Positions 8,902-17,117 are shown, numbered from the stretch's first letter. The stretch is 64,000 bases of DNA from Rhizobium sp. L43 (GCF_002531725.1 NZ_NWSQ01000035.1:1-64000), one strand, 5' to 3'. Notes: generated by a model from the sequence alone, not told the origin. A program made the numbers and translations.

Positions 8902-11286
8902 ATGTCGCAATCGCCTTTCCACAGGCCAGCGGAGCGAAGCGTCACACAACGCGAGAAAACCCGCGAGCGTGTTCGCCGACATCGTGCAGGGAAGAAGCAG
9001 GCGGCGGCGATTGAGTTCGTCAGAACGGATGCCAGCCTATTTCTGCACCCGGATCGCTTATCTCAGAAGGCTGGGGCGCCCAAGGCTCACCTGCGCCGGA
9101 TGGCGATCAAGGAACTGGTCGACAACGCCCTCGACGCTGCGGCGACGGTGACCCTGGTCGAAGTCGACATCAACACGTTCGTTATCTCGGACAATGGTCC
9201 TGGGATCGCGCGCGAGAAGGTGGTCGAGCTCTTTTCCGTCACGCGGCCGATGATGTCGACCAAGCTAATCCGGCGCCCAACCCGAGGCATGGTTGGCAAC
9301 GGACTGCGCGTCGCGACTGGTGCCGCATTCGCCTCGGGCGGCAAGATTATCGTCGAGAGCCGCAAGGTCCGCCAGGAACTCGACTTCGACCGCACCACCG
9401 GCGAGACCATCGTCACCGCAACGGACGACAGCGATATCGCCACCGGGACCAGGATCACGATCCGGTTCGGCGACGCACTGCCAATTGATCCGCAGGCGAC
9501 CGCCTGGGGCAATCAGGCGATCCAACTGGCGGGACCGGCAGCAAAGCCGATGCTGACACATCCGAATTGGTATTCGGCCCCGGCGTTCAAGGAACTGATC
9601 GAAGCAGCGCGCGGCACGGCGCAAGACCTCGCAAATCTGTTCGGCGTCGAGTTGTGTAACGCTTCCGGAGATCCGGTTGAGCGAGGTCAATCGGACGCGT
9701 CGGAGCGTTACATCGACCCTGAAGCACCCGCATCCGAACTCTCGCTCGACGTGCTGAACCGTCTTGCTCCGCCGCCACCGAAGCTCTTGCCGGTCCCCGA
9801 GGATTCTTTCGGCGGTGCCTACAGGATCGAAAAAGCCTTGGCAGTGATCGGTGGCGCGGTCCCTGTGATCGTCCAGGTCTGGGCCAGACAGAAAGGCCGC
9901 AACGGTGCGGACGACATCACCCTGATCGTTAATCGGACCCCGACCGTCGCCGAACTGTCGCTTTATTCAGGCGGAGATTCCTATTTCAAGGGCTGCGGTC
10001 TTTTCTGCGGACTGGGGCAGGTTCCGAAGGGTTCCTATCATCTGACCATTGCCATCACGACACCGGCCATTGCGCTGATCAGCGATGGCAAAACGCCTGA
10101 CCTGACGCCGTTCCGGGCATACATCGCCGCTGCCATTGGGTCGGCATTGCGCAAGTCGCACAGGCCGATCAGGCGGGGATACACGATCAAGGACGCGTCC
10201 TATCTGGCGATGGCGGAAGCCTATCTGAAAGCCAGCGCAGGCGGCACGCTGCCCGCAAACGCAAGGCAGATCATGTACGCGGCGCGACCGGCGATATTGG
10301 AGATGACCGGCCATAGCAAACTGAACGATGTCTATTTCACCCAAACGCTGTTGCCGGCCTTCATGGAGGAAAACCCAGAGACTTCGGCGCATTGGGATGT
10401 GATCTACGATGCGCGCGGCCATCTGGTCGAGCCGCATACTGATCATTCGATACCGCTCGGCACATTGCATGTCCGTCAATATCTCCAGCGCCAACGGCGG
10501 CACGACACCGGCGCGCTGATCTCGACCGCCGGCGGCCTGCACCAGACTGCCGGTCCCGGCGACCGCTACGGCGCGGTGCTGTTCCTTGAAAAGGAAGGCT
10601 TCGAGCCGCTGTTGCGGGCAACACGGATCGCGGAGCGCTTTGATATCGCGGTCATGTCGACAAAGGGCATGTCGGTTGTCGCTGCCAGGGCGCTGGTCGA
10701 CCGGCTTTCCGCACAAGGCCTTCCGATCCTGGTCGCGCACGATCTCGACATCGCCGGAATCAGGATCTTCGGCACGCTGGGATCGGACAGCACGCGCTAC
10801 ACATTCACCAGCACTCCGGACATTCGGCGCCTGGGCCTGAGGCTTGAACAGGCCGAAGAGATGCAGCTGCAGGCCGAGCACCAGGAGATCGAGGGCAACC
10901 ACCGCAAGGTGATGAAGGGCCTTCAACGCTACGGCGCAACTCATAACGAACTGCTGTTCCTCGCCGACGGCCGGCGCGTCGAGTTGAACGCGATGTCGTC
11001 GGACCAGTTCATTGAGTGGCTTGAAGCCGGGCTCCTCGAACACGGCGTGCAGAAAGTCATCCCATCGGTCGAGATCATCGAACAGCGGGCAAGGCAGATC
11101 CTCGGCCTGCAACGAATTAAACAGCAGATCGCCGATCTGGAATGCCGCGCGCGGGAACAAGCCGCTATGGTCGACCTTCCTGCCGATCTTGCCGAGCGCA
11201 TCCGCTGCGAATTCGAGCGTGATCCGTCGATCCCATGGGAGGATGCGCTTGGCCTGGCCCTCGACGGTGAGGGAGACGCGTCATGA
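8902..11286 (+). CDS. Single-chain type IIB DNA topoisomerase (fused Topo VI B and A subunits, Topo VIII-like)
   Basis: 794 residues; the start has GAGAGGAGCCGTT. B-like half: GHKL ATPase with N-box IKELVDNALDAA (Glu71, Asn75), G1 box ISDNGPGI (Asp97), G2 box RGMVGNGLR (128-136) and TGTRI (181-185). A transducer-like part follows with VNRTP (343-347) and a candidate switch lysine Lys397 in ISDGKTP. A-like half: 5Y-CAP winged helix with RQIMY and candidate nucleophile Tyr459, then a Toprim domain with Glu563 (FLEKEG), Asp614 and Asp616 (HDLDIAG). No H2TH domain is obvious between GHKL and transducer. All active-site elements of an ATP-dependent double-strand-passing enzyme are therefore present in one chain, as described for Topo VIII of plasmids and integrated plasmids. 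Its stop overlaps the start of the replication gene, suggesting a role in replication, segregation or decatenation of the element. Whether it relaxes DNA or only cleaves it cannot be told. Confidence 0.85.
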   Translation: MSQSPFHRPAERSVTQREKTRERVRRHRAGKKQAAAIEFVRTDASLFLHPDRLSQKAGAPKAHLRRMAIKELVDNALDAAATVTLVEVDINTFVISDNGPGIAREKVVELFSVTRPMMSTKLIRRPTRGMVGNGLRVATGAAFASGGKIIVESRKVRQELDFDRTTGETIVTATDDSDIATGTRITIRFGDALPIDPQATAWGNQAIQLAGPAAKPMLTHPNWYSAPAFKELIEAARGTAQDLANLFGVELCNASGDPVERGQSDASERYIDPEAPASELSLDVLNRLAPPPPKLLPVPEDSFGGAYRIEKALAVIGGAVPVIVQVWARQKGRNGADDITLIVNRTPTVAELSLYSGGDSYFKGCGLFCGLGQVPKGSYHLTIAITTPAIALISDGKTPDLTPFRAYIAAAIGSALRKSHRPIRRGYTIKDASYLAMAEAYLKASAGGTLPANARQIMYAARPAILEMTGHSKLNDVYFTQTLLPAFMEENPETSAHWDVIYDARGHLVEPHTDHSIPLGTLHVRQYLQRQRRHDTGALISTAGGLHQTAGPGDRYGAVLFLEKEGFEPLLRATRIAERFDIAVMSTKGMSVVAARALVDRLSAQGLPILVAHDLDIAGIRIFGTLGSDSTRYTFTSTPDIRRLGLRLEQAEEMQLQAEHQEIEGNHRKVMKGLQRYGATHNELLFLADGRRVELNAMSSDQFIEWLEAGLLEHGVQKVIPSVEIIEQRARQILGLQRIKQQIADLECRAREQAAMVDLPADLAERIRCEFERDPSIPWEDALGLALDGEGDAS

Positions 11287-12071
11287 GCTACGACGCCGTC
11301 CGATGGGCACGCAAACAGCGTCTGGGTGATCCGCTCGCCAAGAATGTTTTGGTTGCCCTTGCCGAGCACCTCAATTCCAAGACCGGGCAATGCAACCCGA
11401 AGGTTGCGACGATCTGCCGAGAGACAGACTTTTCTGAACGTGCGGTCCGCAAGGCCTTGGTCACGCTAAAGCAGGTGGGTCTAATCCGGGTCGAGGGTGG
11501 CGGTAAGGCGGGAAACAGCTACCAGCTTTTGGGCGATTTTAACCGGCACGCGGTGCCGGATAACGAAGCCCCGGAACTAAATTTAACCGGCACCAGCGCC
11601 GGTCTAACCGGCACGTCGTGCACCCCTAAACCGGCACGTGGTGCACCTCCTAATAAAGAACCGGAATCAGAACCGGAAAGAACAAGGAGTGGGTCGCGCA
11701 AGCGCGGACTCGGGCCAGACCGGGGCACGCGCATACCCGACGATTTCCAGCCGGACCTTTCCGAAGCCCAGAAGTTGGGACTTACAAGCGACGAAGCTCT
11801 GCTGGAGGCCGACGCCTTCCGCGACCACTGGCGCTCGAAGGCCGGTGCGGACGGGCGAAAACTCGACTGGCCGGCAACTTGGCGCAACTGGTGTCGCCAC
11901 GAATGGAAATTTCGCCAACGGCGCATCGGGAACGGCGGGGCGCCGAAACAGCAAGACTTTGGAGGCTTCCTCAAAGGCGAGTCCGAACGAATTCATCAAC
12001 AGAAAGGAGGCGTTCATGGAGAAGCCGAATTTTGGCGCCGACGAGGCATTCCGACCGGCAACCCACGCTGA
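11283..12071 (+). CDS. HTH/DnaT-like replication protein of the island
   Basis: 262 residues, starting at an ATG overlapping the topoisomerase stop (ATGA), so the two are translationally coupled. The N-terminal 80 residues form a winged helix of the HTH_36 type (GDPLAKNVLVALAEHLN, CNPKVATICRETDFSERAVRKALVTLKQVGLIRVEG). A low-complexity linker (about 95-145) follows. The C-terminal region has PDDFQPD and FRDHWRSKAG..LDWPATWRNWCR (about 150-205), the pattern of DnaT-like or phage replication-initiation C-termini that bind ssDNA or load helicase. Likely a replication initiator or helicase-loading protein for the element. The last 56 bp overlap the next gene in another phase. Confidence 0.78.
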   Translation: MSYDAVRWARKQRLGDPLAKNVLVALAEHLNSKTGQCNPKVATICRETDFSERAVRKALVTLKQVGLIRVEGGGKAGNSYQLLGDFNRHAVPDNEAPELNLTGTSAGLTGTSCTPKPARGAPPNKEPESEPERTRSGSRKRGLGPDRGTRIPDDFQPDLSEAQKLGLTSDEALLEADAFRDHWRSKAGADGRKLDWPATWRNWCRHEWKFRQRRIGNGGAPKQQDFGGFLKGESERIHQQKGGVHGEAEFWRRRGIPTGNPR

Positions 12072-12609
12072 CCGCGTCGATGCCCTGCGTGTTCTAGCAA
12101 CTGCGCTGCCGGGGCGGCAGCCGGCCGACATGCAGATCATGTTGGGTGCTTTTGAAGTTGCGTTGGAAGGCTGTTCGCGTTGGGGCCTGGCGCAGGCGAC
12201 GCGCGAGATTCTGAAAGGATCGCTCGGTCACGGTTTTATGCCCAGCCCGCCTGAACTGAGGCGCGAGGTAAACCGGGTGATGGGTCCGCATGAGGCTGCT
12301 CGGCGGCGCGAGGCCGAGGCGGAGCGCCTCTACCGGTGGCCCGAAGATGACCAGCGGCGCGCCCTGCCGGCTCCGAAAGGCGATCCGAAGGCCGTCGCCA
12401 AGTGGCGCGTCAGGCGGGCCGCCCAGAAAGCGGAGGCAGCAGCGAAGTCGGCAGGCGCTCCCGTCGATCAGGCACTATTCGCTGACCGGGATGCGCGACT
12501 AAAAAGGACATCATCCGACGCGGTTTGGGAATTCATGGCGCGGCAGGACCGTCGGCACGATGCGCTTCGATCGGAGTCGGGGACCGAGACCGGCCATGAT
12601 GACGGATGA
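12016..12609 (+). CDS. Hypothetical replication-associated island protein
   Basis: 197 residues from the ATG at 12016, preceded by the strong AGAAAGGAGGCGTTC. A longer frame reaching back to 11638 is only the out-of-phase read-through of the previous gene. Residues 20-95 (HADRVDALRVLATALPG, LAQATREILKGSLGHGFMPSPPELRREVNRVMG) form a helical domain of the kind seen beside phage helicase-loading or replication genes. The rest is charged and Ala/Arg-rich, with a helix at 120-160. The overlap with the DnaT-like gene implies co-translation and a shared role in replication, but the family is not one I can name. Confidence 0.65.
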   Translation: MEKPNFGADEAFRPATHADRVDALRVLATALPGRQPADMQIMLGAFEVALEGCSRWGLAQATREILKGSLGHGFMPSPPELRREVNRVMGPHEAARRREAEAERLYRWPEDDQRRALPAPKGDPKAVAKWRVRRAAQKAEAAAKSAGAPVDQALFADRDARLKRTSSDAVWEFMARQDRRHDALRSESGTETGHDDG

Positions 12610-12799
12610 CCTCGCCGCCCTCGATAAGCTGATAGAAGGCGCACGACGTCACCGACGATGATTTCGCCCCCGGCAATCTGATCGAACTGCCGGTCGCCGC
12701 TCAACCCGTCGGGATTGCACTTGGAAGGGAAGCCGAGATGACAAGCTATACGCTCGCCCTCGTTAAAATATTCGGCCTTCAGGGCCAGGGTTGGTGATC
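12599..12799 (+). pseudogene. Small frameshifted gene remnant
   Basis: An ATG-initiated frame at 12599/12602 reads MTDDLAALDKLIEGA, then hits a stop within 7 codons. After a one-base shift near 12645 the reading continues as VTDDDFAPGNLIELPVAAQ and on to a stop at 12797-12799. The two halves join smoothly if one base is removed, so this looks like a small protein gene of about 65 codons broken by a single insertion. The function is unknown. It sits in the replication operon, directly after the 12016 gene. Confidence 0.5.
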
Positions 12800-12800
12800 G

Positions 12801-13013
12801 ATGGGTGCCGCAGAACGTCAGCGCCGTTATCGGGACCGGCGAAAAGCCGGCCGCCGCGTGCTCCAAATTGAGATCGACGAGGTCGAACTCGCCGCAGCGC
12901 TGGAGAGGTTGCATTTTCTCAACCCCTTGGAAGCAGACGACGATGAAGCAGTCCTCAAGGCTTTCCGTGCGATGGTCGTGGTGCTCTGCCGGGGGCTGGC
13001 CGGTGACACGTAA
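12801..13013 (+). CDS. Small basic hypothetical protein
   Basis: 70 residues. The N-terminus is strongly basic (GAAERQRRYRDRRKAGRRVLQIEID), followed by a predicted helical part (ELAAALERLHFLNPLEADDDEAVLKAFRAMVVVLCRGLA). This basic arm plus short strand/helix arrangement recalls ribbon-helix-helix-type DNA-binding proteins of Rhizobiales mobile elements, but the match is loose. The ribosome site is weak. It lies between the broken gene and the HExxH protein gene. Confidence 0.55.
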   Translation: MGAAERQRRYRDRRKAGRRVLQIEIDEVELAAALERLHFLNPLEADDDEAVLKAFRAMVVVLCRGLAGDT

Positions 13014-13087
13014 CGGCGGGCTTCGAAGCGATCTGCTACAGTCGAGAAATGACGGAATCGAGAACATGCGACATAGTGAGGTCGAAG

Positions 13088-13513
13088 ATGATCAGCGATG
13101 CTGCGCTGCATGAAGCCGCCCATGTCTTGGCGGCCCTGGGGCATGGGATAGGTGTCCTTCATGCATCGATCGACGAGGTAATCCTGAGGCCACCCGGTGA
13201 TAGTCTTGAGCGCGGACGGCACCACGGCGCGGTGGCGGCAGGATACGGAATAACCGCGCTAGCGGGCGGAGCTGCGGCGCCCGGCACCGGCCTGTCGAAG
13301 TCCGATGAGCTGCTTCTGGAGCGTGCGCTTTTCTTGGGGTCCTGGTCCGATTCTCCCGACGAGATGCGACGCGCACTTTCTGCTCTCGCCGATTCCTTCG
13401 CGCACGATCATCGTACGGAAATCGAGAGACTGGCCGGGATCCTTGAGCAGCGCCACAGCATATCGGGGATCGAGGTCGCGGAAATTATCGAAGGGTGGAG
13501 CCGTGACCGATAA
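13088..13513 (+). CDS. Small HExxH protein resembling a peptidase M41 domain
   Basis: 141 residues from the ATG at 13088 (MISDAALHEAAH) after GAGGTCGAAG; an alternative ATG lies at 13049. HEAAH at residues 8-12 is a zinc-metalloprotease HExxH motif placed next to the start, as in the C-terminal M41 domain of FtsH (HEAGH). The later AGYGITALAGGAAAP resembles the M41 segment after the active site. A third acidic ligand might be in SKSDELLLERALFLG. There is no ATPase or membrane part, so it would be a free-standing protease-like domain. It overlaps the next gene by 11 bp. Function is inferred only from motifs. Confidence 0.6.
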   Translation: MISDAALHEAAHVLAALGHGIGVLHASIDEVILRPPGDSLERGRHHGAVAAGYGITALAGGAAAPGTGLSKSDELLLERALFLGSWSDSPDEMRRALSALADSFAHDHRTEIERLAGILEQRHSISGIEVAEIIEGWSRDR

Positions 13514-13910
13514 GGATGGTGAACAGGAACTCGCTATGATCGCGGCGCGTGCGGCAGAAATCAAAGCCGGCCTGGACGCTGCCTACTCAGTGGAGGAGCT
13601 GCGACGGCCACTAAGCACACGGAGCGTTCATGCGCTCATCGCTGGCGCGACCGCCAGTACAGCAGCGAAGCTGAAGGCACTCTCTGCCCGCATTGAGGAA
13701 CTCGAAGCCGGTGGCGTCCGCTACGCCGGCACCTGGCAGCGGGCCTTGGCTTACCAGAAAGGCACGGTCATCACGAACACTGGCAGCATGTGGGTAGCCC
13801 TTCGAGACACGAGCGAAGGCGAAAGGCCCGGTGACGCTCCCGATGCGTGGCAACTCGCGGCTAAGGCGGCTCGGCCGGTCGTGCGTGCGAAGGCGACAGG
13901 GGAACAATGA
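13503..13910 (+). CDS. Phage-type protein with C-terminal CBM5/12-like module
   Basis: 135 residues starting at the GTG at 13503, with GGTGGAG upstream and an 11-bp overlap with the previous gene. Residues 1-72 are helical and charged, ending in a coiled-coil-like KLKALSARIEELEAGG. Residues 73-122 match the small aromatic module YAGTWQRALAYQKGTVITNT..MWVALRDTSEGERP..PDAWQLAA, which resembles CBM5/12 chitin-binding folds often attached to phage tail or fibre proteins. In an element without phage structural genes its role is unclear. Confidence 0.6.
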   Translation: MTDKDGEQELAMIAARAAEIKAGLDAAYSVEELRRPLSTRSVHALIAGATASTAAKLKALSARIEELEAGGVRYAGTWQRALAYQKGTVITNTGSMWVALRDTSEGERPGDAPDAWQLAAKAARPVVRAKATGEQ

Positions 13911-14113
13911 TGATGACGGTCGATGACATCGAGCAGGTCGATGCGGTGCTGTGCGAGGACGGCCGGAATGTCGCATTTTACGGCCACACGTCCGACGATG
14001 ATCAAACTTTCTTCTTCTCGGTCTCGTTGCCGATGACGATCGAGGAGGACGCCTTCGAGGACCTGCTGCCGGAGTGGCGTGAATTAGGCTGGCAGCATTG
14101 GATGCAGACATGA
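13907..14113 (+). CDS. Small acidic hypothetical protein
   Basis: 68 residues, beginning at an ATG that overlaps the previous stop (ATGA), so it is the last gene of the coupled run that begins at 8902. It is strongly acidic (VDDIEQVDAVLCEDG, TSDDDQTF, EEDAFEDLLPEWRELGW). Acidic, DNA-mimic-like compositions occur in small phage proteins, but nothing more specific can be said. Confidence 0.6.
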   Translation: MMMTVDDIEQVDAVLCEDGRNVAFYGHTSDDDQTFFFSVSLPMTIEEDAFEDLLPEWRELGWQHWMQT

Positions 14114-14210
14114 GTATTGAACGCATTGCCCAAGTCCTCTCATAGCTTGTCCTCGGTCGAGGGCGGTCGGCTTTTGGAATAGCCGGCCGCCTTTGGGTTC
14201 AATGCAAAAC

Positions 14211-14417
14211 TCATTCACGGCTTGAGAGCCATTCGGCAATCTCGCTCGGCGTGGCGTCGAAACGCACGCCGAGAACGACCGCATTACGATATGCGTCTAT
14301 CAGCATATATTGGCCTCGATTATTCGAATGCAGATAGCGCTCGCGTGATTTTCGCACGACATAACCGAGCCGTTTGGCGCGTCGCCGTGCTGTCTGCGCA
14401 GTCAGGTCTTGCTGCAT
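14211..14417 (-). CDS. Small hypothetical protein
   Basis: 68 residues on the minus strand, with AAAGGATATTGC before the ATG. It begins MQQDLTAQTARRRAKRLGYVVRKSRERYLHSNNRGQYMLID. The pattern RRAxRLGYxVRKSR...NRGxYMLID occurs in small Rhizobiales proteins of mobile regions; no function is established that I know. It is convergent with the operon end at 14113. Confidence 0.6.
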   Translation of the reverse strand: MQQDLTAQTARRRAKRLGYVVRKSRERYLHSNNRGQYMLIDAYRNAVVLGVRFDATPSEIAEWLSSRE

Positions 14418-14775
14418 GGCAATATCCTTTCACTTGGTTGAAAAGAGGTAGCAGCCGACGCCTGATCACGCTCGTCGGTTTCCTACCGTTTTTGCCTTGC
14501 GATGCCTTGCCACGCCAGTCGGACCGAGACGAACTCGCTCTCGATGCCTGTCGCCCAGGATCAGGTTGCGACGGGACTTTGGTCACGGATATGTGACGTG
14601 GCGGCACTATGTCACGTCAAGCAAAGCTTGCCAATGTCCAAAGTGCGGTCGCGAACCGGGGGGCGGGTCGAACGTTGAAAAGAGAAGCCCTCGGGACCCG
14701 CGCGCCCCTCACGTAGAGAATTTTTTTGACGCTGGCGAAACATCAGGTGGACGGTATTTCGCCGATTGCCCGAGG
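14418..14775. other. Gene-poor stretch inside the island
   Basis: About 360 bp between two minus-strand genes. Open frames here have no ribosome site or recognisable protein pattern. I see no convincing gene. Confidence 0.4.
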
Positions 14776-15165
14776 TCAGACATCATCTTGTTGCAACGGC
14801 GATGTAACTTGGATTTGGGATGCCCGTTGCACTTTGACCTCATTGAAATGCCAGAGCGCCAGAACCAACGTCGCCACGATGAAGAAGGCGAGCGCTGCCA
14901 GATGGATTTTGCCGATGCGGCGCGCGAAATAGGACTTGGCCTTGGCTTCGACAGCTTGGGCCATGGCCCTTCTCCGCTTGTCGTCTTCAAGGAGATGCCG
15001 GACTATACGTCCATGTGACCGATCCTGCACGCGGGACTGATCATCGTCCTTTGGCTCTGCATTCAACCCGTGAAGCACGCCGCTAAAGATCAGGATCGCC
15101 AGCAACACCCAGAGCATCAGGAAGGACATGCCAAAAAGGCGTTCGCTGATGGTGGTCATATTCAT
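14776..15165 (-). CDS. Small membrane protein, two TM segments
   Basis: 129 residues from the ATG at 15165 (MNMTTISERLFG), with GGAG 6-7 bases before it. TM1 is at about 10-30 (MSFLMLWVLLAILIFSGVLHG) and TM2 at about 93-113 (IHLAALAFFIVATLVLALW). Between them is a soluble, very charged stretch of about 60 residues (EPKDDDQSRVQDRSHGRI, LLEDDKRRRAMAQAVEAKAKS). No family is recognised. Confidence 0.6.
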   Translation of the reverse strand: MNMTTISERLFGMSFLMLWVLLAILIFSGVLHGLNAEPKDDDQSRVQDRSHGRIVRHLLEDDKRRRAMAQAVEAKAKSYFARRIGKIHLAALAFFIVATLVLALWHFNEVKVQRASQIQVTSPLQQDDV

Positions 15166-15221
15166 CGCAATCTCCGGGCTACTGATCAATGATCGCCCTG
15201 CCATCAAAGAGGAACTGACAC

Positions 15222-15584
15222 ATGATTAGTAATCAGTTGCCACTAACATGGGTATATTTCCCGTCCATGGATGAAGCATCCGAACAGTGCCCCGGCCGCC
15301 CGCCCCATCGCCCGACGGACATACAACGCCGTCTCGTCCAGATGCTTGCCGCCGAGGGCGTCCCGCAACGCGAAATCTGCCGCTTGCTAGCGATCGATCC
15401 GAAAACGTTAAGGAAGCGCTATCGCCGAGAGCTGGACGTCGGCGCCGCGAAGCTCGAATGCGCCCTTACTTTCCACCTCCTCCGCATCGCCGGAGGTAGA
15501 GGCGCCGTCGCGTTGAAGGCGATCCGGTTTGCATTGCAGTCACGCTTCGGATGGTCGGAATTTGCGCCACGACCGCCCGACTGA
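15222..15584 (+). CDS. Helix-turn-helix protein with a broken paralogue at 20324-20558
   Basis: 120 residues; the start ATG has AAAGAGGAACTGACAC upstream. A central resolvase/sigma-type HTH is visible: VQMLAAEGVPQREICRLLAIDPKTLRKRYRREL (about 40-73), followed by a second conserved helical part (LTFHLLRIAGGRGAVALKAIRFALQSRFGWS). It is probably a DNA-binding regulator. A second, frameshifted and N-terminally truncated copy lies 5 kb away in the same island and keeps the same blocks, which supports the reading frame. Confidence 0.72.
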   Translation: MISNQLPLTWVYFPSMDEASEQCPGRPPHRPTDIQRRLVQMLAAEGVPQREICRLLAIDPKTLRKRYRRELDVGAAKLECALTFHLLRIAGGRGAVALKAIRFALQSRFGWSEFAPRPPD

Positions 15585-15817
15585 AGGCCGGATGCGCCGG
15601 ACCACCTCATCTAGATCGTGAACCCATGAAATACTGTCGCGCAACCGGACAGGTTGCGTCATCGAGCTGCGTTAACGATACATTAAAAATGCAATTTGAC
15701 GTAGAGCCGAATTCTGCGATGTTTGTTCCCGGCAACTGAGGGGTTGCCCGGATATAGAGTTCAATCGCTCGGCGCACCGAAGCAGTGGACTCGCGAAAGA
15801 GGTTGGGGCGGATCTTC

Positions 15818-16300
15818 ATGAGACTACCTGTATTGCTCGCGCTGGCTGCCGGCGCTCTGTCATCGTGTGCGGCATCAAGCTCGATGCGCACAGCTCAGAA
15901 CGAAATCATCATCAAGACACGGGCGGCGCCGATCTGCGGCGATACCGGTGCTATGAAGGTTGCCGCGAAACAAGCTGCGATCGAGACGATCAAAGCGGGC
16001 TATGATCGCTATATAATCGTCGGGCAGGCCGGCGCCGACACTACACGAGTTGTCCAGATGCCCGGCTCTTATTCGACCACAGGTACGGCGACAGTCTACG
16101 GGAACACCGGATATTACAGCGGGAATACGGTCTACAATCCCGGTCCGACATTCGTGACGGGTGGTCACAATCAGGATCTCGCTGTCCGCATGTTCAAGGA
16201 AGGCGAGCCGGGAAGCCAGAATGCCCTTTCCGCCAGGGACACCCTCGGGCCGAAGTGGGCGCTAATTGTCCGGGACGGCATCAACACCTGCGCGGGATAG
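15818..16300 (+). CDS. Lipoprotein, hypothetical
   Basis: 160 residues from the ATG at 15818; the longer frame adds 11 non-signal residues. The N-terminus is a lipoprotein signal peptide with lipobox LSSC (Cys at about 16). The mature part has AAPICGDTGAMKVAAKQAAIETIKAGYDRYIIVG and a Gly/Tyr/Thr-rich middle (SYSTTGTATVYGNTGYYSG). This arrangement (lipobox, then QKxAxxxxAxxTIKxGYDRYII) is common in Rhizobiales hypothetical lipoproteins. A membrane-anchored periplasmic protein is likely; its role is unknown. Confidence 0.7.
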   Translation: MRLPVLLALAAGALSSCAASSSMRTAQNEIIIKTRAAPICGDTGAMKVAAKQAAIETIKAGYDRYIIVGQAGADTTRVVQMPGSYSTTGTATVYGNTGYYSGNTVYNPGPTFVTGGHNQDLAVRMFKEGEPGSQNALSARDTLGPKWALIVRDGINTCAG

Positions 16301-16405
16301 CGGCCGGCGGGGCTTCGCGAACCTTCGCTCTTCGAAGAAGTAGGTGCTTCGGGTGGGACGTACCCAGACTAAGTGGATCTGTGAGAAGGTTTATTAGGAG
16401 GGGGC

Positions 16406-16723
16406 ATGTCAAGCAAAAGGAAGCAGCAGAAGGCCATCAGACAGAAACGTAGTGCAGTCGCTGCTAATGAAGTGGCGTCACGAGCGCGGCGTGCCTTAGC
16501 GCTGGGGAAGCTTATTGCTGACCTTGAGCTGTTGGTTAGTCGGTCATCAGGCCTGCGGCACTATTCGTATAAGCTGCGACTATACAACGCGCGAATTGCC
16601 CTGAAGCGACTGAAGCGGTCTGCGAAAGAGCGTTTTCCGAAGGGGGAGCGCACCACATTCGTCGTGAACCCAAAAGGCTTTCAAGCGGGCGCTCCGGGGT
16701 TGATCCAACAAAAGCGGAGGTGA
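16406..16723 (+). CDS. Small basic hypothetical protein
   Basis: 105 residues with AGGAGGGGGC directly before the ATG. It is highly basic throughout (SSKRKQQKAIRQKRS, ARRALALGK, ALKRLKRSAKERFPKGER), with a predicted central helix pair. This composition suggests nucleic-acid binding but matches no family I recognise. Confidence 0.5.
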   Translation: MSSKRKQQKAIRQKRSAVAANEVASRARRALALGKLIADLELLVSRSSGLRHYSYKLRLYNARIALKRLKRSAKERFPKGERTTFVVNPKGFQAGAPGLIQQKRR

Positions 16724-16769
16724 TGTTGGTTTACCCAAAGATTGAAAGCCGGGAATCGAGGGAGGTCTT

Positions 16770-17117
16770 GTGACACGCATTCTATCGGCAGTGGTCCTGG
16801 TCCTGGTATCATCGTCATCGAGTGGGCTGGCCCAACAGAGCTTTTCTTGTCCGATCGGAAGGGAACCGGCATGTTTGGAGTATGGCGCTAAAGTCTGCAC
16901 CAGCTTCAGTAAATGCGTCGAAGAGAGCGCCTCATGCTTCCGTCCCAGCACTTGCGACTACAACGGCTTCATGTGTGTATCGGATCATGACGACTACGTG
17001 AAAAAGGCTAAGGCGATGGCGTCTGCGTATGACGACTTTAAGGCTTGCGTTACACGGTCGTCAGACATGGAAAGTGTGCAATCGTGTATCCGATCTGACA
17101 ACCTTCGCCTGCCGTAG
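16770..17117 (+). CDS. Small secreted cysteine-rich protein
   Basis: 115 residues from the GTG at 16770 with GGGAGG upstream. A signal peptide (about 1-21, ending SSSGLA) is followed by a mature domain with nine cysteines (SCPIG, ACLEYG, VCTSFSKC, SCFRPSTC, MCVSD, KACVTR, SCIRSD). A disulphide-rich periplasmic protein is likely; function unknown. Confidence 0.6.
   Translation: MTRILSAVVLVLVSSSSSGLAQQSFSCPIGREPACLEYGAKVCTSFSKCVEESASCFRPSTCDYNGFMCVSDHDDYVKKAKAMASAYDDFKACVTRSSDMESVQSCIRSDNLRLP

Noticed and set aside
11638..12015. N-terminal extension of the 12016 gene
   Set aside because: It lies out of phase inside the DnaT-like gene; a strong ribosome site directly precedes 12016.
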